Positions 1 to 9,480 of a DNA stretch of 64,000 nucleotides are shown here, piece by piece. The notes beneath the pieces are model-generated. The model had not been told where the DNA came from and made no database searches. It saw only the letters and a list, made by a program, of their open reading frames with translations. Each line of letters begins with the position of its first letter. Position 1 is the stretch's first letter. The position numbers were made by a program, and so were the translations under genes. Origin of the DNA: Sphingomonas sp. QA11 (GTDB lineage Bacteria; Pseudomonadota; Alphaproteobacteria; Sphingomonadales; Sphingomonadaceae); assembly GCF_028473665.1 (NCBI RefSeq), contig NZ_CP098774.1:2942501-3006500 (forward strand), given 5' to 3'.

Positions 1-1
1 C

Positions 2-211
2 ACCATCGGGGTCGACGACCGCGCTTATATGCAGGTCAGGAACGACCAGGCGGGCGGCAAGGCGGCGTGGCCGTTCACCCGCCCCTATAACCTGATCCTC
101 AACCTCGCGATCGGCGGCGACTGGGGTGGCGCGAAGGGCGTTGACGACGCCGCGCTGCCGCAACGGATGGCGATCGACTATGTGCGCTATTGGCAAAGGG
201 CGCCGCAATAA
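2..211 (+). CDS. GH16 family glycoside hydrolase (beta-glucanase/laminarinase), C-terminal end only
   Basis: The reading frame enters from the left edge and stops at 209-211, so only the last 69 residues are visible. The segment PFTRPYNLILNLAIGGDWGG, followed by a GVDD-x-ALPQRM-x-IDYVRYWQ tail, is the typical final beta-strand region of GH16 endo-beta-1,3(4)-glucanases. The catalytic ExDxxE box lies outside the window and cannot be checked. The stop overlaps the next start by one base (TAATG), so the gene is co-transcribed with the DUF6445 and GH55-like genes. Together with the GH3 enzyme downstream this suggests attack on beta-1,3-glucan. Family assignment is solid; exact substrate is inferred from neighbours. 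Confidence 0.85.
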   Translation, partial: TIGVDDRAYMQVRNDQAGGKAAWPFTRPYNLILNLAIGGDWGGAKGVDDAALPQRMAIDYVRYWQRAPQ

Positions 212-903
212 TGAGCCAGCCCGATATCACGGTCCATCACCTCGGCCGCGAGAAGCAGCCGCTCGTCGTCATCGACAATTTCGCGCCCGACCCCGACGCG
301 CTCCGTGCCGCAGCGATCGCCGCCCATTTCGGCCCGGCCGAGCATCATTACCCGGGCATCCGCGCGCCGCTTCCGACGGGATATATACTGGAGCAGCAAC
401 CAATCATCGCGACCATCGTCGCCGATGCCTTCGGCCAAACCGGCCTTGCCCAGGTGATCGACGCCAGCTTTTCGATGGTCACCTCGGAACCTGCCGCCCT
501 GTCGGTCACCCAGCGCCTGCCCCATTGCGATGCCTTCGCCGTCGAACGGATCGCTCTCCTGCATTATCTCTCACCTGCAGGAGGCGACGGCACCGCCTTT
601 TTCCGCCACCGGTCCACCGGGTTCGAGACGATCGATCAGGCCCGCGCGCCAATCTATTTCGATCAGCTCGGCGCCGAAATCCGTTACGGCGGGGAACCGT
701 CCCTCGCCTATGTCGCCGGAGACACCCCCCTGTTCGAGCGCACGATGCTGGTGGACGCGTGCTACAATCGCGCCCTGATCTATCGGAGCTATCTGCTGCA
801 CAGCGGCGCGATCTCGCCGGACGCCCTGTTGTCGTCCGATCCGGCCGGCGGCCGGCTGACGATCACGGCGTTCCTGTCAATCGAACAAGAGGAGACGCGC
901 TGA
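211..903 (+). CDS. DUF6445 family protein, putative Fe(II)/2-oxoglutarate-type oxygenase fold
   Basis: A 230-residue protein. The ATG at 211 overlaps the upstream TAA, which fixes the start. It has no signal peptide and is probably cytoplasmic. It looks like DUF6445, a family often found beside TonB receptors and halogenases in sphingomonads and Caulobacter relatives. Residues H105 and D107 (in LPHCDAF), H197 (in LLHSGAI) and R215 (in GGRLTITAF) have the order HxD...H...R expected of a double-stranded beta-helix Fe(II)/2OG dioxygenase. The LVVIDNFAPDPDALRA opening also resembles prolyl-hydroxylase-like proteins. The family is recognised from pattern; catalytic activity is inference and the substrate is unknown. 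It sits between two glucan-active enzymes. Confidence 0.7.
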   Translation: MSQPDITVHHLGREKQPLVVIDNFAPDPDALRAAAIAAHFGPAEHHYPGIRAPLPTGYILEQQPIIATIVADAFGQTGLAQVIDASFSMVTSEPAALSVTQRLPHCDAFAVERIALLHYLSPAGGDGTAFFRHRSTGFETIDQARAPIYFDQLGAEIRYGGEPSLAYVAGDTPLFERTMLVDACYNRALIYRSYLLHSGAISPDALLSSDPAGGRLTITAFLSIEQEETR

Positions 904-2672
904 TGGACGCATTTCAGCCAACGCGCCGGTCGGTAGTGGCGGGCCTAAGTGGAGCGGCGGTCGCCGCGGTGACGGCGGGCGCTGCGGCCCGCCCTGCCCG
1001 CTCTCCGAATCCGGATCTCGGGCCGAATGTCCTGATCGCAGATCCGTCCATGCCGCGCGCCGTCCTCCAGCAGCGGGTCGATGCCATCTTCCGGTCGATG
1101 GAACGCGCCCATTTCACCGATGCGCGCCACGCAATTCTGTTCAAGCCCGGCCGATATGATGTCGACGTCAATGTCGGCTTCTTCACGCAGGTCGCCGGCC
1201 TCGGCGCGATGCCCGGCGACGTCGTCATCGAGGGGCACGTCCATGCCGAAGCCGACTGGGCAAAGGGAATGGCGCTGGTGAACTTCTGGCGCGGCGTCGA
1301 GAATCTGGAGGTCCGCCCGCCCGACGGCGCCGATCGCTGGGCGGTATCGCAGGCGGCACCGTATCGTCGGGTCCATCTGGGCGGAGACCTCGCGCTGGAC
1401 GATGGCGGCTGGTCGAGCGGAGGCTTCATCGCCGACTGTCGGATCGACGGCACCATCCGCTCGGGCAGCCAACAGCAATGGTTCACCCGCAACAGCGAGA
1501 TACGCGGCTGGAATGGCGCGAACTGGAACATGATGTTCATGGGCGTCGACGGCGCCCCGGCGGCGAGCTTTCCCGAACCGCCCTATACGACCATCTCGGC
1601 CGTTCCCGTCATTCGAGACAAGCCCTTCCTCCACATCGACGCGACTGGTGAATGGAAGGTGTTCGTACCGGCCCTGCGGCGGACGGCACGGGGCGTCAGT
1701 TGGGGAGACCGGAAACCGCAGGGCAGTTCCATTCCGCTCTCGCGCTTCTTCATCGGTCGTCCCGACATGCCGGCACGACAGATCAACGCTGCCCTGGCGC
1801 TCGGGCGGAATCTGTTGCTGACGCCCGGTATCTATCACCTCGACACGCCACTCAGGATCGATCGCGCGGACACCGTCGTCCTTGGGCTCGGCCTCGCCAC
1901 CTTGCTGGCGGAAGGCAGCAGCAAGGCGATCGTCGTCGCCGACGTCCCGGGCGTCACGATCGCGGGACTAATGATCGATGCCGGACCGATGCTCTCCCCG
2001 GTACTGGTTGAAATAGGTCCAAGGGGTACCATGCGCGACCACCGCGCCAATCCCACGCTTCTGTCGGACCTTTTCTTCCGCGTCGGCGGAGCAAGCATCG
2101 GCAATGCCGAGACCTGCCTGGAGATCAACAGCCACCATGTGATCGGCGACCATCTGTGGATCTGGCGTGCCGATCATGGCGATCGGGCAAGGGGCCGCGT
2201 CCATGTCGGCTGGGATGAGAGCGTCGGCAATCAGGGGCTGGTGGTGAATGGCGACGATGTGACGATGTGTGCGCTCTTCGTTGAGCATTTCCGCCGCTAC
2301 AACACGCTCTGGAACGGAGAGCGCGGACGGACCTGGTTCTACCAGAACGAGCTGCCCTATGATCCGCCAAGCCAGTCCGCTTACATGGCCGGCACGACAC
2401 GCGGCTGGGCCGCCTACAAGGTTGCGGACGGGGTCGACGATCATGAGGCCGTTGCGCTGGGCATCTATGCGAACTTCACCGCCGACCCCGGCATCGTGGT
2501 GGAAAGCGCGATCGAGGCGCCGCGCAAGCCGGGCATCCGCTTCTCCAGCGTCACGACGATCTCGCTCGGCGGGGGCAAGGGCACGATCGCGCATCTGGTC
2601 AACGAGGCCGGAGCGGCGGCGCGGCCCGGAGCGATCAGGCAGACGCTCGTCACCTATCCGCCCCATCCCTAA
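903..2672 (+). CDS. Secreted GH55-like / right-handed beta-helix protein (putative exo-beta-1,3-glucanase)
   Basis: A 589-residue protein starting at the ATG that overlaps the previous stop (TGATG). A longer open frame exists upstream but runs through two other genes. The N-terminus has twin arginines at residues 8-9 followed by an Ala-rich hydrophobic stretch, consistent with a Tat or Sec signal. The body carries repeated hydrophobic beta-helix rungs, for example VPGVTIAGLMIDAG. A late block, LWNGERGRTWFYQNELPYDP, is characteristic of a large family often mislabelled 'adenylyl cyclase' or 'coagulation factor 5/8 domain protein' in databases but related to GH55. Between GH16 and GH3 genes, a role in beta-1,3-glucan depolymerisation is likely but unproven. 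Its stop overlaps the convergent MFS gene by four bases. Confidence 0.65.
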   Translation: MDAFQPTRRSVVAGLSGAAVAAVTAGAAARPARSPNPDLGPNVLIADPSMPRAVLQQRVDAIFRSMERAHFTDARHAILFKPGRYDVDVNVGFFTQVAGLGAMPGDVVIEGHVHAEADWAKGMALVNFWRGVENLEVRPPDGADRWAVSQAAPYRRVHLGGDLALDDGGWSSGGFIADCRIDGTIRSGSQQQWFTRNSEIRGWNGANWNMMFMGVDGAPAASFPEPPYTTISAVPVIRDKPFLHIDATGEWKVFVPALRRTARGVSWGDRKPQGSSIPLSRFFIGRPDMPARQINAALALGRNLLLTPGIYHLDTPLRIDRADTVVLGLGLATLLAEGSSKAIVVADVPGVTIAGLMIDAGPMLSPVLVEIGPRGTMRDHRANPTLLSDLFFRVGGASIGNAETCLEINSHHVIGDHLWIWRADHGDRARGRVHVGWDESVGNQGLVVNGDDVTMCALFVEHFRRYNTLWNGERGRTWFYQNELPYDPPSQSAYMAGTTRGWAAYKVADGVDDHEAVALGIYANFTADPGIVVESAIEAPRKPGIRFSSVTTISLGGGKGTIAHLVNEAGAAARPGAIRQTLVTYPPHP

Positions 2673-3892
2673 CGCCGGCCGCGCACCCCGAGAACGCAGA
2701 GGCCGCCGCACAAGGTCAATGCCACCAACGCGAGCATGACGGCGCTGAAATCATGCGGTGTCGCCAGCGACCAGGTAAGCAACGGGCCAAGCAGCGACGG
2801 AAGCGTGTTCGTCAAATTGATCAGCCCCAGATCGCGACCGCGATGCTGCGGGTCCGGCAGCAACTGCATCGAAAAGGCCGCGTGCAACGGCAGGAACACG
2901 CCGGAACCGATCGCATAGACACCGAATGCCAGCGCACCCGTCCCCCAGTCGCGCGCGAACGCCATGCCGAGCAGGCCGATGGCAGCGACGATGGCGGCCG
3001 CGATCAGAAACGGCTTGCGACGATCAAGTCGGTCGGACAGGCGACCGGCCAGCACGGCGATCGGCAACGGCAGGATGAACGATATCGTCAACAGATGGCC
3101 GACGCGCGACGCGAGGTCGCGATGCGGTTCGTTCGGGGTGACGCTCTCGAAATAATAGAGCAGGTACAGCGACAGGACCACGCCAGCGATCTGCATGAAG
3201 AGCCGCGCGCCCCACGCGGCGGCAAGGTCATGGCGTTGGGAAATGGCCAACCGGCCCGGCTCGATCACGATCGGAACCGGGCGTGCGCGGGCGAATAGCA
3301 GCGGCGTCACGCATGCGGCGATCGCCAGCACCACGATCGCGAGTTGCGCTGCCTGGCCGAGCGTGCCGACACTCACCACGATCGCGAGCACCGCCGATGC
3401 CGCCGGGTTGGCCAGCGCAAGCAGGCCGCCGGTGAAACCCTTCTGGGCGTCGGGTATCTCGTCCGCCATGATTGCCGCGAGCGGCCCCAGCATCGCGTTG
3501 AGCCCAGTCTGGAAAACGATTGTCGCCACGATAATCGCGCCGGGCGTCGACGCGGCATCGATCAGTGCATAGGACATGGCCGTCGCGACCAGGCCGCCGG
3601 CCACCCACTTGCGACGTCCCTTCCCGGCCGCCACCGAGCCATCGCTGAGCCAGCCGAACAGGATGCTCGACAGGCTCGCCGCGATCGCGCCGCTGGTCAC
3701 CGTCGCGGTGAACACACCAAGCCTCGCATCGCCCGCCACCGCCTCGATCTTCATCGGCAGCAACAGGCTGAGGAGCGGCAAATAGCCCATCACCCCGCCG
3801 ACATGGGCGATCGCGTAGACCAGCAGGAAGCCGACCGCGCGATGGCCGTCGCGCGGTCGGCCCGCAAGCGAAGAGAGCAAGGGGAAAGGCAT
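2669..3892 (-). CDS. MFS transporter, probable sugar importer of the glucan locus
   Basis: A 407-residue integral membrane protein with about 12 hydrophobic segments. The cytoplasmic loop after TM2 contains GWLSDGSVAAGKGRRKW, a motif A-like GxxxDxxxxGxRR signature. A second copy, GRLSDRLDRRKP, follows TM8. It lies 61 bp downstream of the GH3 gene on the same strand, so the two probably form one transcript. The likely role is inner-membrane uptake of glucose or short glucooligosaccharides released by the GH16/GH55-like/GH3 enzymes. Substrate is inferred from context only; the sequence alone gives the superfamily. Confidence 0.8.
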   Translation of the reverse strand: MPFPLLSSLAGRPRDGHRAVGFLLVYAIAHVGGVMGYLPLLSLLLPMKIEAVAGDARLGVFTATVTSGAIAASLSSILFGWLSDGSVAAGKGRRKWVAGGLVATAMSYALIDAASTPGAIIVATIVFQTGLNAMLGPLAAIMADEIPDAQKGFTGGLLALANPAASAVLAIVVSVGTLGQAAQLAIVVLAIAACVTPLLFARARPVPIVIEPGRLAISQRHDLAAAWGARLFMQIAGVVLSLYLLYYFESVTPNEPHRDLASRVGHLLTISFILPLPIAVLAGRLSDRLDRRKPFLIAAAIVAAIGLLGMAFARDWGTGALAFGVYAIGSGVFLPLHAAFSMQLLPDPQHRGRDLGLINLTNTLPSLLGPLLTWSLATPHDFSAVMLALVALTLCGGLCVLGVRGRR

Positions 3893-3953
3893 CGGCTATT
3901 GCCGTTTATTGCGCCCGCCAACGGCGATCGGCAACACGCACAATGCCTTCAGG

Positions 3954-6206
3954 TCACGGCTTCATCGTCGCCGGTTCGAGCGTCGCGGTCGAGACCATCG
4001 AGCGATCGGTGGCGTCGCGCGCCAGCGCGACGCGGTAGCGGCCGCCGGCGATCCGCCAGCCCGGCAGCTTCAGATCATAGTCTGCGACGACACGTGGCTC
4101 AGCGATCAGAGTCACCCGACGCGATTCGCCCGGCTTCAGGGAGACCCGCTTGAACGCGGCAAGCCGCATCGGCGCCTTCGATCCGTCGCGCGTGACATAC
4201 ATCTGCGGCACGTCCGTGCCTGCGCTGCGGCCGGTATTGACCACCTCGAACGAGAGACTCAGCGTCTTGCCGCCGGTCACGATCGGACGGCGATAGGTGA
4301 AGCTGGTGTAGCTGAGCCCATGCCCGAACGCGAACAGGGGTTGCTGGCCCTTCTTCTCATACCAGCGATATCCGACATCGGCCCCTTCGACATAATCGAC
4401 CGGGAAGCTACCGAGCCGATACTTGCCCGCGCTGGCCGGATCGGCCGCGGCCTGCGCCTCGAGCGAGGTCAGCGTATCGAGCCCAACCGGCGCCAGGCGC
4501 GGCGCCTGGGACGCAGCGGCAAGGAACGTGATTGGCAAACGGCCGGACGGATTGACCCGGCCGCTCAGGATATTGGCGATCGCCTCGCCACCTCGCTGCC
4601 CGGGATACCAGGCCTGGACAACCGCCGGCACGGCCTGAATCCAGGGCATCAGCACAGGCCCGCCGGTTTCAAGCACCGCGATTGTCCGTGGCTGTGCCGC
4701 AGCCACGGACGCGATCAGCGCGTCCTGCCCGTCGGGCAGGGAAAGGTTCGGAACATCCTGGGCCTCGGTCGTCCACTGAGTCCCGAACACGATCGCGACG
4801 TCGGCGGCACGTGCCGCCGCCGCCGCGGCGGCGGCATCCTTTCCGTCGACGAAGCTGATCTGTGCTTGCGGCATGGCGGCGCGCAGCGCCTTGAGCGGCG
4901 AGGAGGCGTGGTAGGTAAGGCGAGCGAACGACATCGCCGCGCCCGAGGTCAGCGGGATTTCGATGGGTGCCCCGCCGACCGAGCGGACCTGGCTCGACCC
5001 GCCACCGGACAACACACCGACATCGGCATGGCCGCCGATCAGCACGATGCGTTTGGCCGTGGCCGCGAGCGGCAACAGGCCGCCGTCATTCTTGAGCAGC
5101 ACGATGCCGGCCTCGGCCGCGCGCTGCGCTACATCCGCGTGCTGTTCATAAGGGATCGTCTGGGCCGTGTCCGGCACCGGCGCATCGTACAGGCCCGTTT
5201 CGATCAGTCCGGTCAGATAACGCACGACCATATCGTCGAGCCGGACCATCGGCACCTTGCCCGATTCGACATCGGCCTTGAGCCGGTCGCTGAAGAAGAT
5301 CTCGCTATCCAGTTCCTGACCCGATTCCTGGTCTAGCCCCGCATTGGCCGCCTTGGCGGTCGAATGGACTCCGCCCCAGTCGCTCATCACCCAGCCGCGA
5401 TAGCCCCAGTCGCGCTTCAGCACATGATTCAGCAGGAAATCGTTCTCGCACGCCCAGTCGCCATTGACCTTGTTGTACGAACACATGACCGACCCGGGCT
5501 TCCCCCGCTCGATCGCGATCTGGAAGGCGAGCAGGTCGCTCTGCCGCAGGCTGGCCTCGTCGATCCGCGCATCGACGACCATGCGCCCGGTCTCCTGTGC
5601 GTTGAGCGCGAAATGCTTGACCGTCGAGACGATGCGGTTCGACTGGACACCCGCGATATGAGCACCGGCCATCTCGCCCGACAGAAGCGGGTCCTCGCCC
5701 AGATATTCGAAATTGCGCCCGTTCCAGGGATCGCGCGTCAGGTTGACGCCGCCGGCAAGCAGCACGCTGAAACGCTTGGCGCGCGCCTCGGCCCCGATCA
5801 TGGCACCGCCGGCATGGGCCATATCCGGGTCGAAGCTCGCCGCCGTCGCCAGGCTCGACGGCAGCGCGGTCGCGACATCGCCCTTGCGCTGTTCGACCTG
5901 GTTGGCGACGCCCAGAGAGGCATCGCTCTCGCGGATCAACGGGATGCCGAGTCGCGGAATACCGTCGATATGGCCGGCCGAGGGGATCAGCTCATTGGCC
6001 GTCTTGCCCTTGGCCATGGGCGGAAACAGCCCGTGGACGAGCCCGATCTTCTCATCGAGGGTCATCCGGGCGACGATGGTCCGGGCGCGTGCCCGTGCAT
6101 CATGCGAAGCCACGGATGCCGAGGTGCGAGACGGCACCGACTGCGCGCTCGCCATTGCAGCAAGCGAAACGCTGAGCAGCGCCACGGCGATACGTTTCGA
6201 CATCAT
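3954..6206 (-). CDS. bglX: GH3 family beta-glucosidase (BglX type)
   Basis: A 750-residue protein with a Sec signal peptide (residues 1 to about 22, cleavage after MASA), so it is periplasmic or outer-membrane facing. Domain order is GH3 N-terminal TIM barrel, GH3 C-terminal domain, then a fibronectin III-like domain. The predicted nucleophile is D276 in GYRGWVMSDWGG. The substrate-binding KHFALNAQETGR block is at about 198-208. Length matches E. coli BglX. It hydrolyses beta-linked glucosides from the non-reducing end, here most likely laminari-oligosaccharides. A GGAGGAGAG ribosome site precedes ATG 6206. It diverges from the TonB receptor gene, and the shared intergenic region holds two LacI-type operators. 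Confidence 0.92.
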   Translation of the reverse strand: MMSKRIAVALLSVSLAAMASAQSVPSRTSASVASHDARARARTIVARMTLDEKIGLVHGLFPPMAKGKTANELIPSAGHIDGIPRLGIPLIRESDASLGVANQVEQRKGDVATALPSSLATAASFDPDMAHAGGAMIGAEARAKRFSVLLAGGVNLTRDPWNGRNFEYLGEDPLLSGEMAGAHIAGVQSNRIVSTVKHFALNAQETGRMVVDARIDEASLRQSDLLAFQIAIERGKPGSVMCSYNKVNGDWACENDFLLNHVLKRDWGYRGWVMSDWGGVHSTAKAANAGLDQESGQELDSEIFFSDRLKADVESGKVPMVRLDDMVVRYLTGLIETGLYDAPVPDTAQTIPYEQHADVAQRAAEAGIVLLKNDGGLLPLAATAKRIVLIGGHADVGVLSGGGSSQVRSVGGAPIEIPLTSGAAMSFARLTYHASSPLKALRAAMPQAQISFVDGKDAAAAAAAARAADVAIVFGTQWTTEAQDVPNLSLPDGQDALIASVAAAQPRTIAVLETGGPVLMPWIQAVPAVVQAWYPGQRGGEAIANILSGRVNPSGRLPITFLAAASQAPRLAPVGLDTLTSLEAQAAADPASAGKYRLGSFPVDYVEGADVGYRWYEKKGQQPLFAFGHGLSYTSFTYRRPIVTGGKTLSLSFEVVNTGRSAGTDVPQMYVTRDGSKAPMRLAAFKRVSLKPGESRRVTLIAEPRVVADYDLKLPGWRIAGGRYRVALARDATDRSMVSTATLEPATMKP

Positions 6207-6307
6207 CTCTCTCCTCCTTTTGCCGGCCCGCCGACAGGGGATCGGACCGATCCATTGCCACCATTCCGCTCACGCCTATGCGTCGATCGACCACCAACAG
6301 CACAGTT

Positions 6308-6366
6308 TGAGAACGTTCTCAACTGACTTGACACGAATTGTCCGACGAGTCATGAGAACGTTCTCA
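6308..6366. promoter_or_regulatory. Two identical 14-bp palindromic operators (LacI family type)
   Basis: The perfect palindrome TGAGAACGTTCTCA occurs at 6308-6321 and again at 6353-6366, 45 bp apart centre to centre. Both lie in the 230-bp region between the divergent GH3 and TonB receptor genes. A central CG with TGA...TCA arms is the usual LacI-family operator form, and two lacI genes lie at 14378 and 15516. A TTGACA hexamer at 6328-6333 sits between the two copies, so bound repressor could block transcription in both directions. The repeat is directly visible; the regulator is inferred. Confidence 0.75.
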
Positions 6367-6436
6367 AATCAAACGCGAACTGAATCGCGTTACAACAAGT
6401 CGGCGTGACAACGTTGACAAAAATGGGGGAGGATCG

Positions 6437-9400
6437 ATGCGCAGCTTCAATGCCAGCTCGCTTTCGCGGCTTTTGGTGAGTGTTTCGGCAATCGGGATTG
6501 CGGCCGTGCCGCACGCAGCGACAGCGCAAAATGCACCGGCGGTAACTGGCGATTCGCGAAGTCAGGCAGACGCGCCAGAGGGCGACATCGTGGTCACCGG
6601 CATCCGCGCCAGTTTGCGGCGGTCGCTCGATATCAAGCGCGATTCACAGGGCGTCGTCGATGCCATCTCGGCCGAGGAGATCGGCAAATTCCCCGACACC
6701 AACCTCGCCGAATCGCTTCAGCGCATCACCGGCGTGTCGATCGACCGTTCCAATGGCGAAGGCTCGCTGGTTACCGTTCGCGGCTTCGGCCCTGAATTCA
6801 ACCTTGTGACGCTCAATGGCCGCCAGATGCCGACCGCCCTGATCGGCGACGGCGGCAGCGCGCCGTCGTCGCGTTCATTCGACTTCGCCAACCTTGCCTC
6901 CGAGGGCGTCGCCGCGGTCGAAGTGTACAAGAGCGGCCGCGCGTCGATCGAATCCGGCGGCATCGGCTCGACCATCAATATCCGTACCCCGCGCCCGTTC
7001 GACCGGCCGGGCACCCGCGGCAGCCTCGCCGTCAAGGGCGTGATGGATACCTCCCAGAACGGCAAGAACGACGTCACGCCGGAAGTCTCGGGCATCTTCA
7101 GCACGACCCTGGCGGACGACCGTATCGGCTTTGCGGTCATCGGCTCCTATCAGAAGCGCAAGGCGAGCACGAACCAGGCGATCGTCGGCTGGCGTGACGG
7201 CTATCTCGGCAACGAGAACAACTGGGGCTCGCTGGCGCCGCCCGGAACGCCGCGCGCCGCGAACATCACCAACCGGCCGGGCCCGACCGACGTCTATCAG
7301 GTCCCGCAGAATGCGTCGTATGAGTTCAACAACATCAATCGCGAGCGCATCAACGGCCAGGCGGTCCTGCAATTCCGCCCGACCGATGCGCTAACCGCGA
7401 CGATCGACTATACCTATTCACGCAACACCGTCGAAACCCGCAACAGCAATGTCGGCATCTGGTTCAACCATGACGACACGTCGAGTTCCTGGACCAATGG
7501 TCCAGTTGCCGGCCCGGTCTTCTATACCGAGCGCTTCGCCGCGCCGGATGCCGGCTGCGTGGCGCCGTCGACGACCTGCAACGTCGGAAAGGACCTTTCC
7601 TATAGCGGGTCGCTCACCGCCAACCGCGCGGAGAACAAGTCGCTCGGCGGCAACCTGGTGTGGAAGGCACCGGGCGGGATGACGGTGACGCTCGATGCGC
7701 ATCACTCGACCGCGGAAGTGAAGCCGACCAACAAATACGGCTCGAACATGTCGGTCGGCACCGCGATCTTCGGTGTCCAGAACCAGACGATCAATTTCGA
7801 CCATGACCTACCGGTCATCTCGTACAATATGGCCCCCGGCATCGATCCGCTCAACGCCGCGCTGGTCACGCCAACCGGCAGTGCTTTTCGCAACGCCTAT
7901 TTCAGGGACGAGATCAACCAGGTCCAGTTGAGCAGCCACTATGATCATCAGGGCGGCTTCCTCGACAGCCTCGATTTCGGCGTCTCCTATGTGCAGAACA
8001 AGGTCCGCTCGGCCTTCGGCACCATCCAGAACGACACCTGGGGCGGCATCGGCCCTGCGTCGTCGCTTCCCGACAACATGCTCTCGCTCGCAACGCTGCC
8101 GAACCTGTTCCCAGGCCTTGCGCAGTCGGGCATGGCCCAGAAATTCTACACCTTCAATTTCGAGCAGATGGTCGACCTGCTTGAATCGAAGTTCCAGGCG
8201 TGCAGCAAGCCGCGATCGGGTACCGCCGCTCCCGGCACCTGCCTTGCGGATTTCAATACAGACCGGCGCATCACCGAAAAGACGATCGCACCCTATCTGC
8301 AGGTAGCGACCAAGTTCGACGCGTTCGACAATCCGGCGCACATCGTCGCCGGCCTGCGCTACGAGACGACCAACGTCTCGTCCTCGGCGCTGGTGCCGGT
8401 ACCATCACGCACCCAGTGGGTGTCGGACAACGAGTTCAACGTCGTCCTCTCAGGCGACAGCACCTTCACTCAGTTCCGGGGCCAGTACCAGAACTGGCTG
8501 CCGTCGGTCGATTTCGATATCTCTCCACTTCACAACGTCAAACTGCGCGCATCGTACAGCCACACGATCACTCGCGCCGCCTATGACGTCATGCAAGGCG
8601 GGCGAACGCTGGACGGACTGTTCCGTGTCGGCGGAGGCACCGGCGCGCAAGGCAACCCGGGCCTGATCCCGTACAAGTCGAAGAATATCGATCTGTCGGC
8701 CGAGTGGTATTATGGTCGCGACAGCTATATTTCGATTGGCTATTTCCACAAGAACGTCGCGAACTTCATTTCGACCACCCGCGTCGATACCACCGCGTTC
8801 GGCCTGACCACCCCCGTGGGCGGTCCGCGCTACAATGCGGCGCTCGCGGCACTCGGGGCGAATGCGACGGCCACCCAGATCCGCCAGTATATCTTCGCCC
8901 ATTACCCGCAATCGTCGAACGCGGCGCAGGGCCTGATCTACGCCCTGCCCGAGGATCCAGCGCTCAACTTCCAGATCACCACGCCGGTGAACAGCGACCA
9001 GACCGCGTCGATCCATGGCTGGGAATTCGCCGTCCAGCACAGCTTCTGGGATACCGGCTTCGGCGCGATTCTGAACTACACGATCGTCGACGGCAGCGCG
9101 AAGTACGACAACAGCAAGCCTGCCACCGTCACACAGTTCGCGCTGACCGGCCTCAGCAACAGCGCGAACGCGGTCGCGTTCTTCGACAAATACGGCATAC
9201 AGGCGCGTGTCGCGTACAACTGGCGCGGCGAATTCCTGCAGGCGACAGGTCCCAACCCGACCTATACCGAGGCCTATGGCCAGGTGGACGCGAGCGCGAG
9301 CTACGAGTTCAGGAAGGGGATGAGCGTCTTCGCCGAGGCCATCAACCTGACCGGCGCAGGTCGGCGCCAGCATCAGCGGTCCGATCGCAACGTCACCCTC

Positions 9401-9451
9401 GTCTCGCCGGGGTTCGCCCGTTACGCGGTCGGCGTTCGAGCGGCGTTCTGA
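6437..9451 (+). CDS. TonB-dependent receptor of the glucan locus
   Basis: A 1004-residue outer-membrane receptor with a signal peptide (residues 1 to about 30, ending HAATAQ). A short linker leads into the TonB-box-like DIVVTGIRASLRRSLDIKR. The plug domain follows (AISAEEIGKFPDTNLAESLQ, then VTVRGFGPEFNLVTLNGRQM), then a large 22-strand barrel that ends in an aromatic C-terminus (VGVRAAF). It belongs to the Xanthomonas/Caulobacter-type receptor group used for carbohydrate uptake. GGGGGAGG precedes ATG 6437. It probably imports laminari-oligosaccharides with energy from TonB-ExbBD encoded elsewhere. Transcription is likely controlled by the twin operators just upstream, and a terminator follows the gene. 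Confidence 0.93.
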   Translation: MRSFNASSLSRLLVSVSAIGIAAVPHAATAQNAPAVTGDSRSQADAPEGDIVVTGIRASLRRSLDIKRDSQGVVDAISAEEIGKFPDTNLAESLQRITGVSIDRSNGEGSLVTVRGFGPEFNLVTLNGRQMPTALIGDGGSAPSSRSFDFANLASEGVAAVEVYKSGRASIESGGIGSTINIRTPRPFDRPGTRGSLAVKGVMDTSQNGKNDVTPEVSGIFSTTLADDRIGFAVIGSYQKRKASTNQAIVGWRDGYLGNENNWGSLAPPGTPRAANITNRPGPTDVYQVPQNASYEFNNINRERINGQAVLQFRPTDALTATIDYTYSRNTVETRNSNVGIWFNHDDTSSSWTNGPVAGPVFYTERFAAPDAGCVAPSTTCNVGKDLSYSGSLTANRAENKSLGGNLVWKAPGGMTVTLDAHHSTAEVKPTNKYGSNMSVGTAIFGVQNQTINFDHDLPVISYNMAPGIDPLNAALVTPTGSAFRNAYFRDEINQVQLSSHYDHQGGFLDSLDFGVSYVQNKVRSAFGTIQNDTWGGIGPASSLPDNMLSLATLPNLFPGLAQSGMAQKFYTFNFEQMVDLLESKFQACSKPRSGTAAPGTCLADFNTDRRITEKTIAPYLQVATKFDAFDNPAHIVAGLRYETTNVSSSALVPVPSRTQWVSDNEFNVVLSGDSTFTQFRGQYQNWLPSVDFDISPLHNVKLRASYSHTITRAAYDVMQGGRTLDGLFRVGGGTGAQGNPGLIPYKSKNIDLSAEWYYGRDSYISIGYFHKNVANFISTTRVDTTAFGLTTPVGGPRYNAALAALGANATATQIRQYIFAHYPQSSNAAQGLIYALPEDPALNFQITTPVNSDQTASIHGWEFAVQHSFWDTGFGAILNYTIVDGSAKYDNSKPATVTQFALTGLSNSANAVAFFDKYGIQARVAYNWRGEFLQATGPNPTYTEAYGQVDASASYEFRKGMSVFAEAINLTGAGRRQHQRSDRNVTLVSPGFARYAVGVRAAF

Positions 9452-9480
9452 TCCGGGCCCGCCGGGAGACTGCAGACGAC

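Noticed and set aside
126..902. In-frame upstream extension of the GH55-like gene
   Set aside because: It overlaps the GH16 end and the DUF6445 gene. The signal-bearing start at 903 overlaps the previous stop as in a normal operon.
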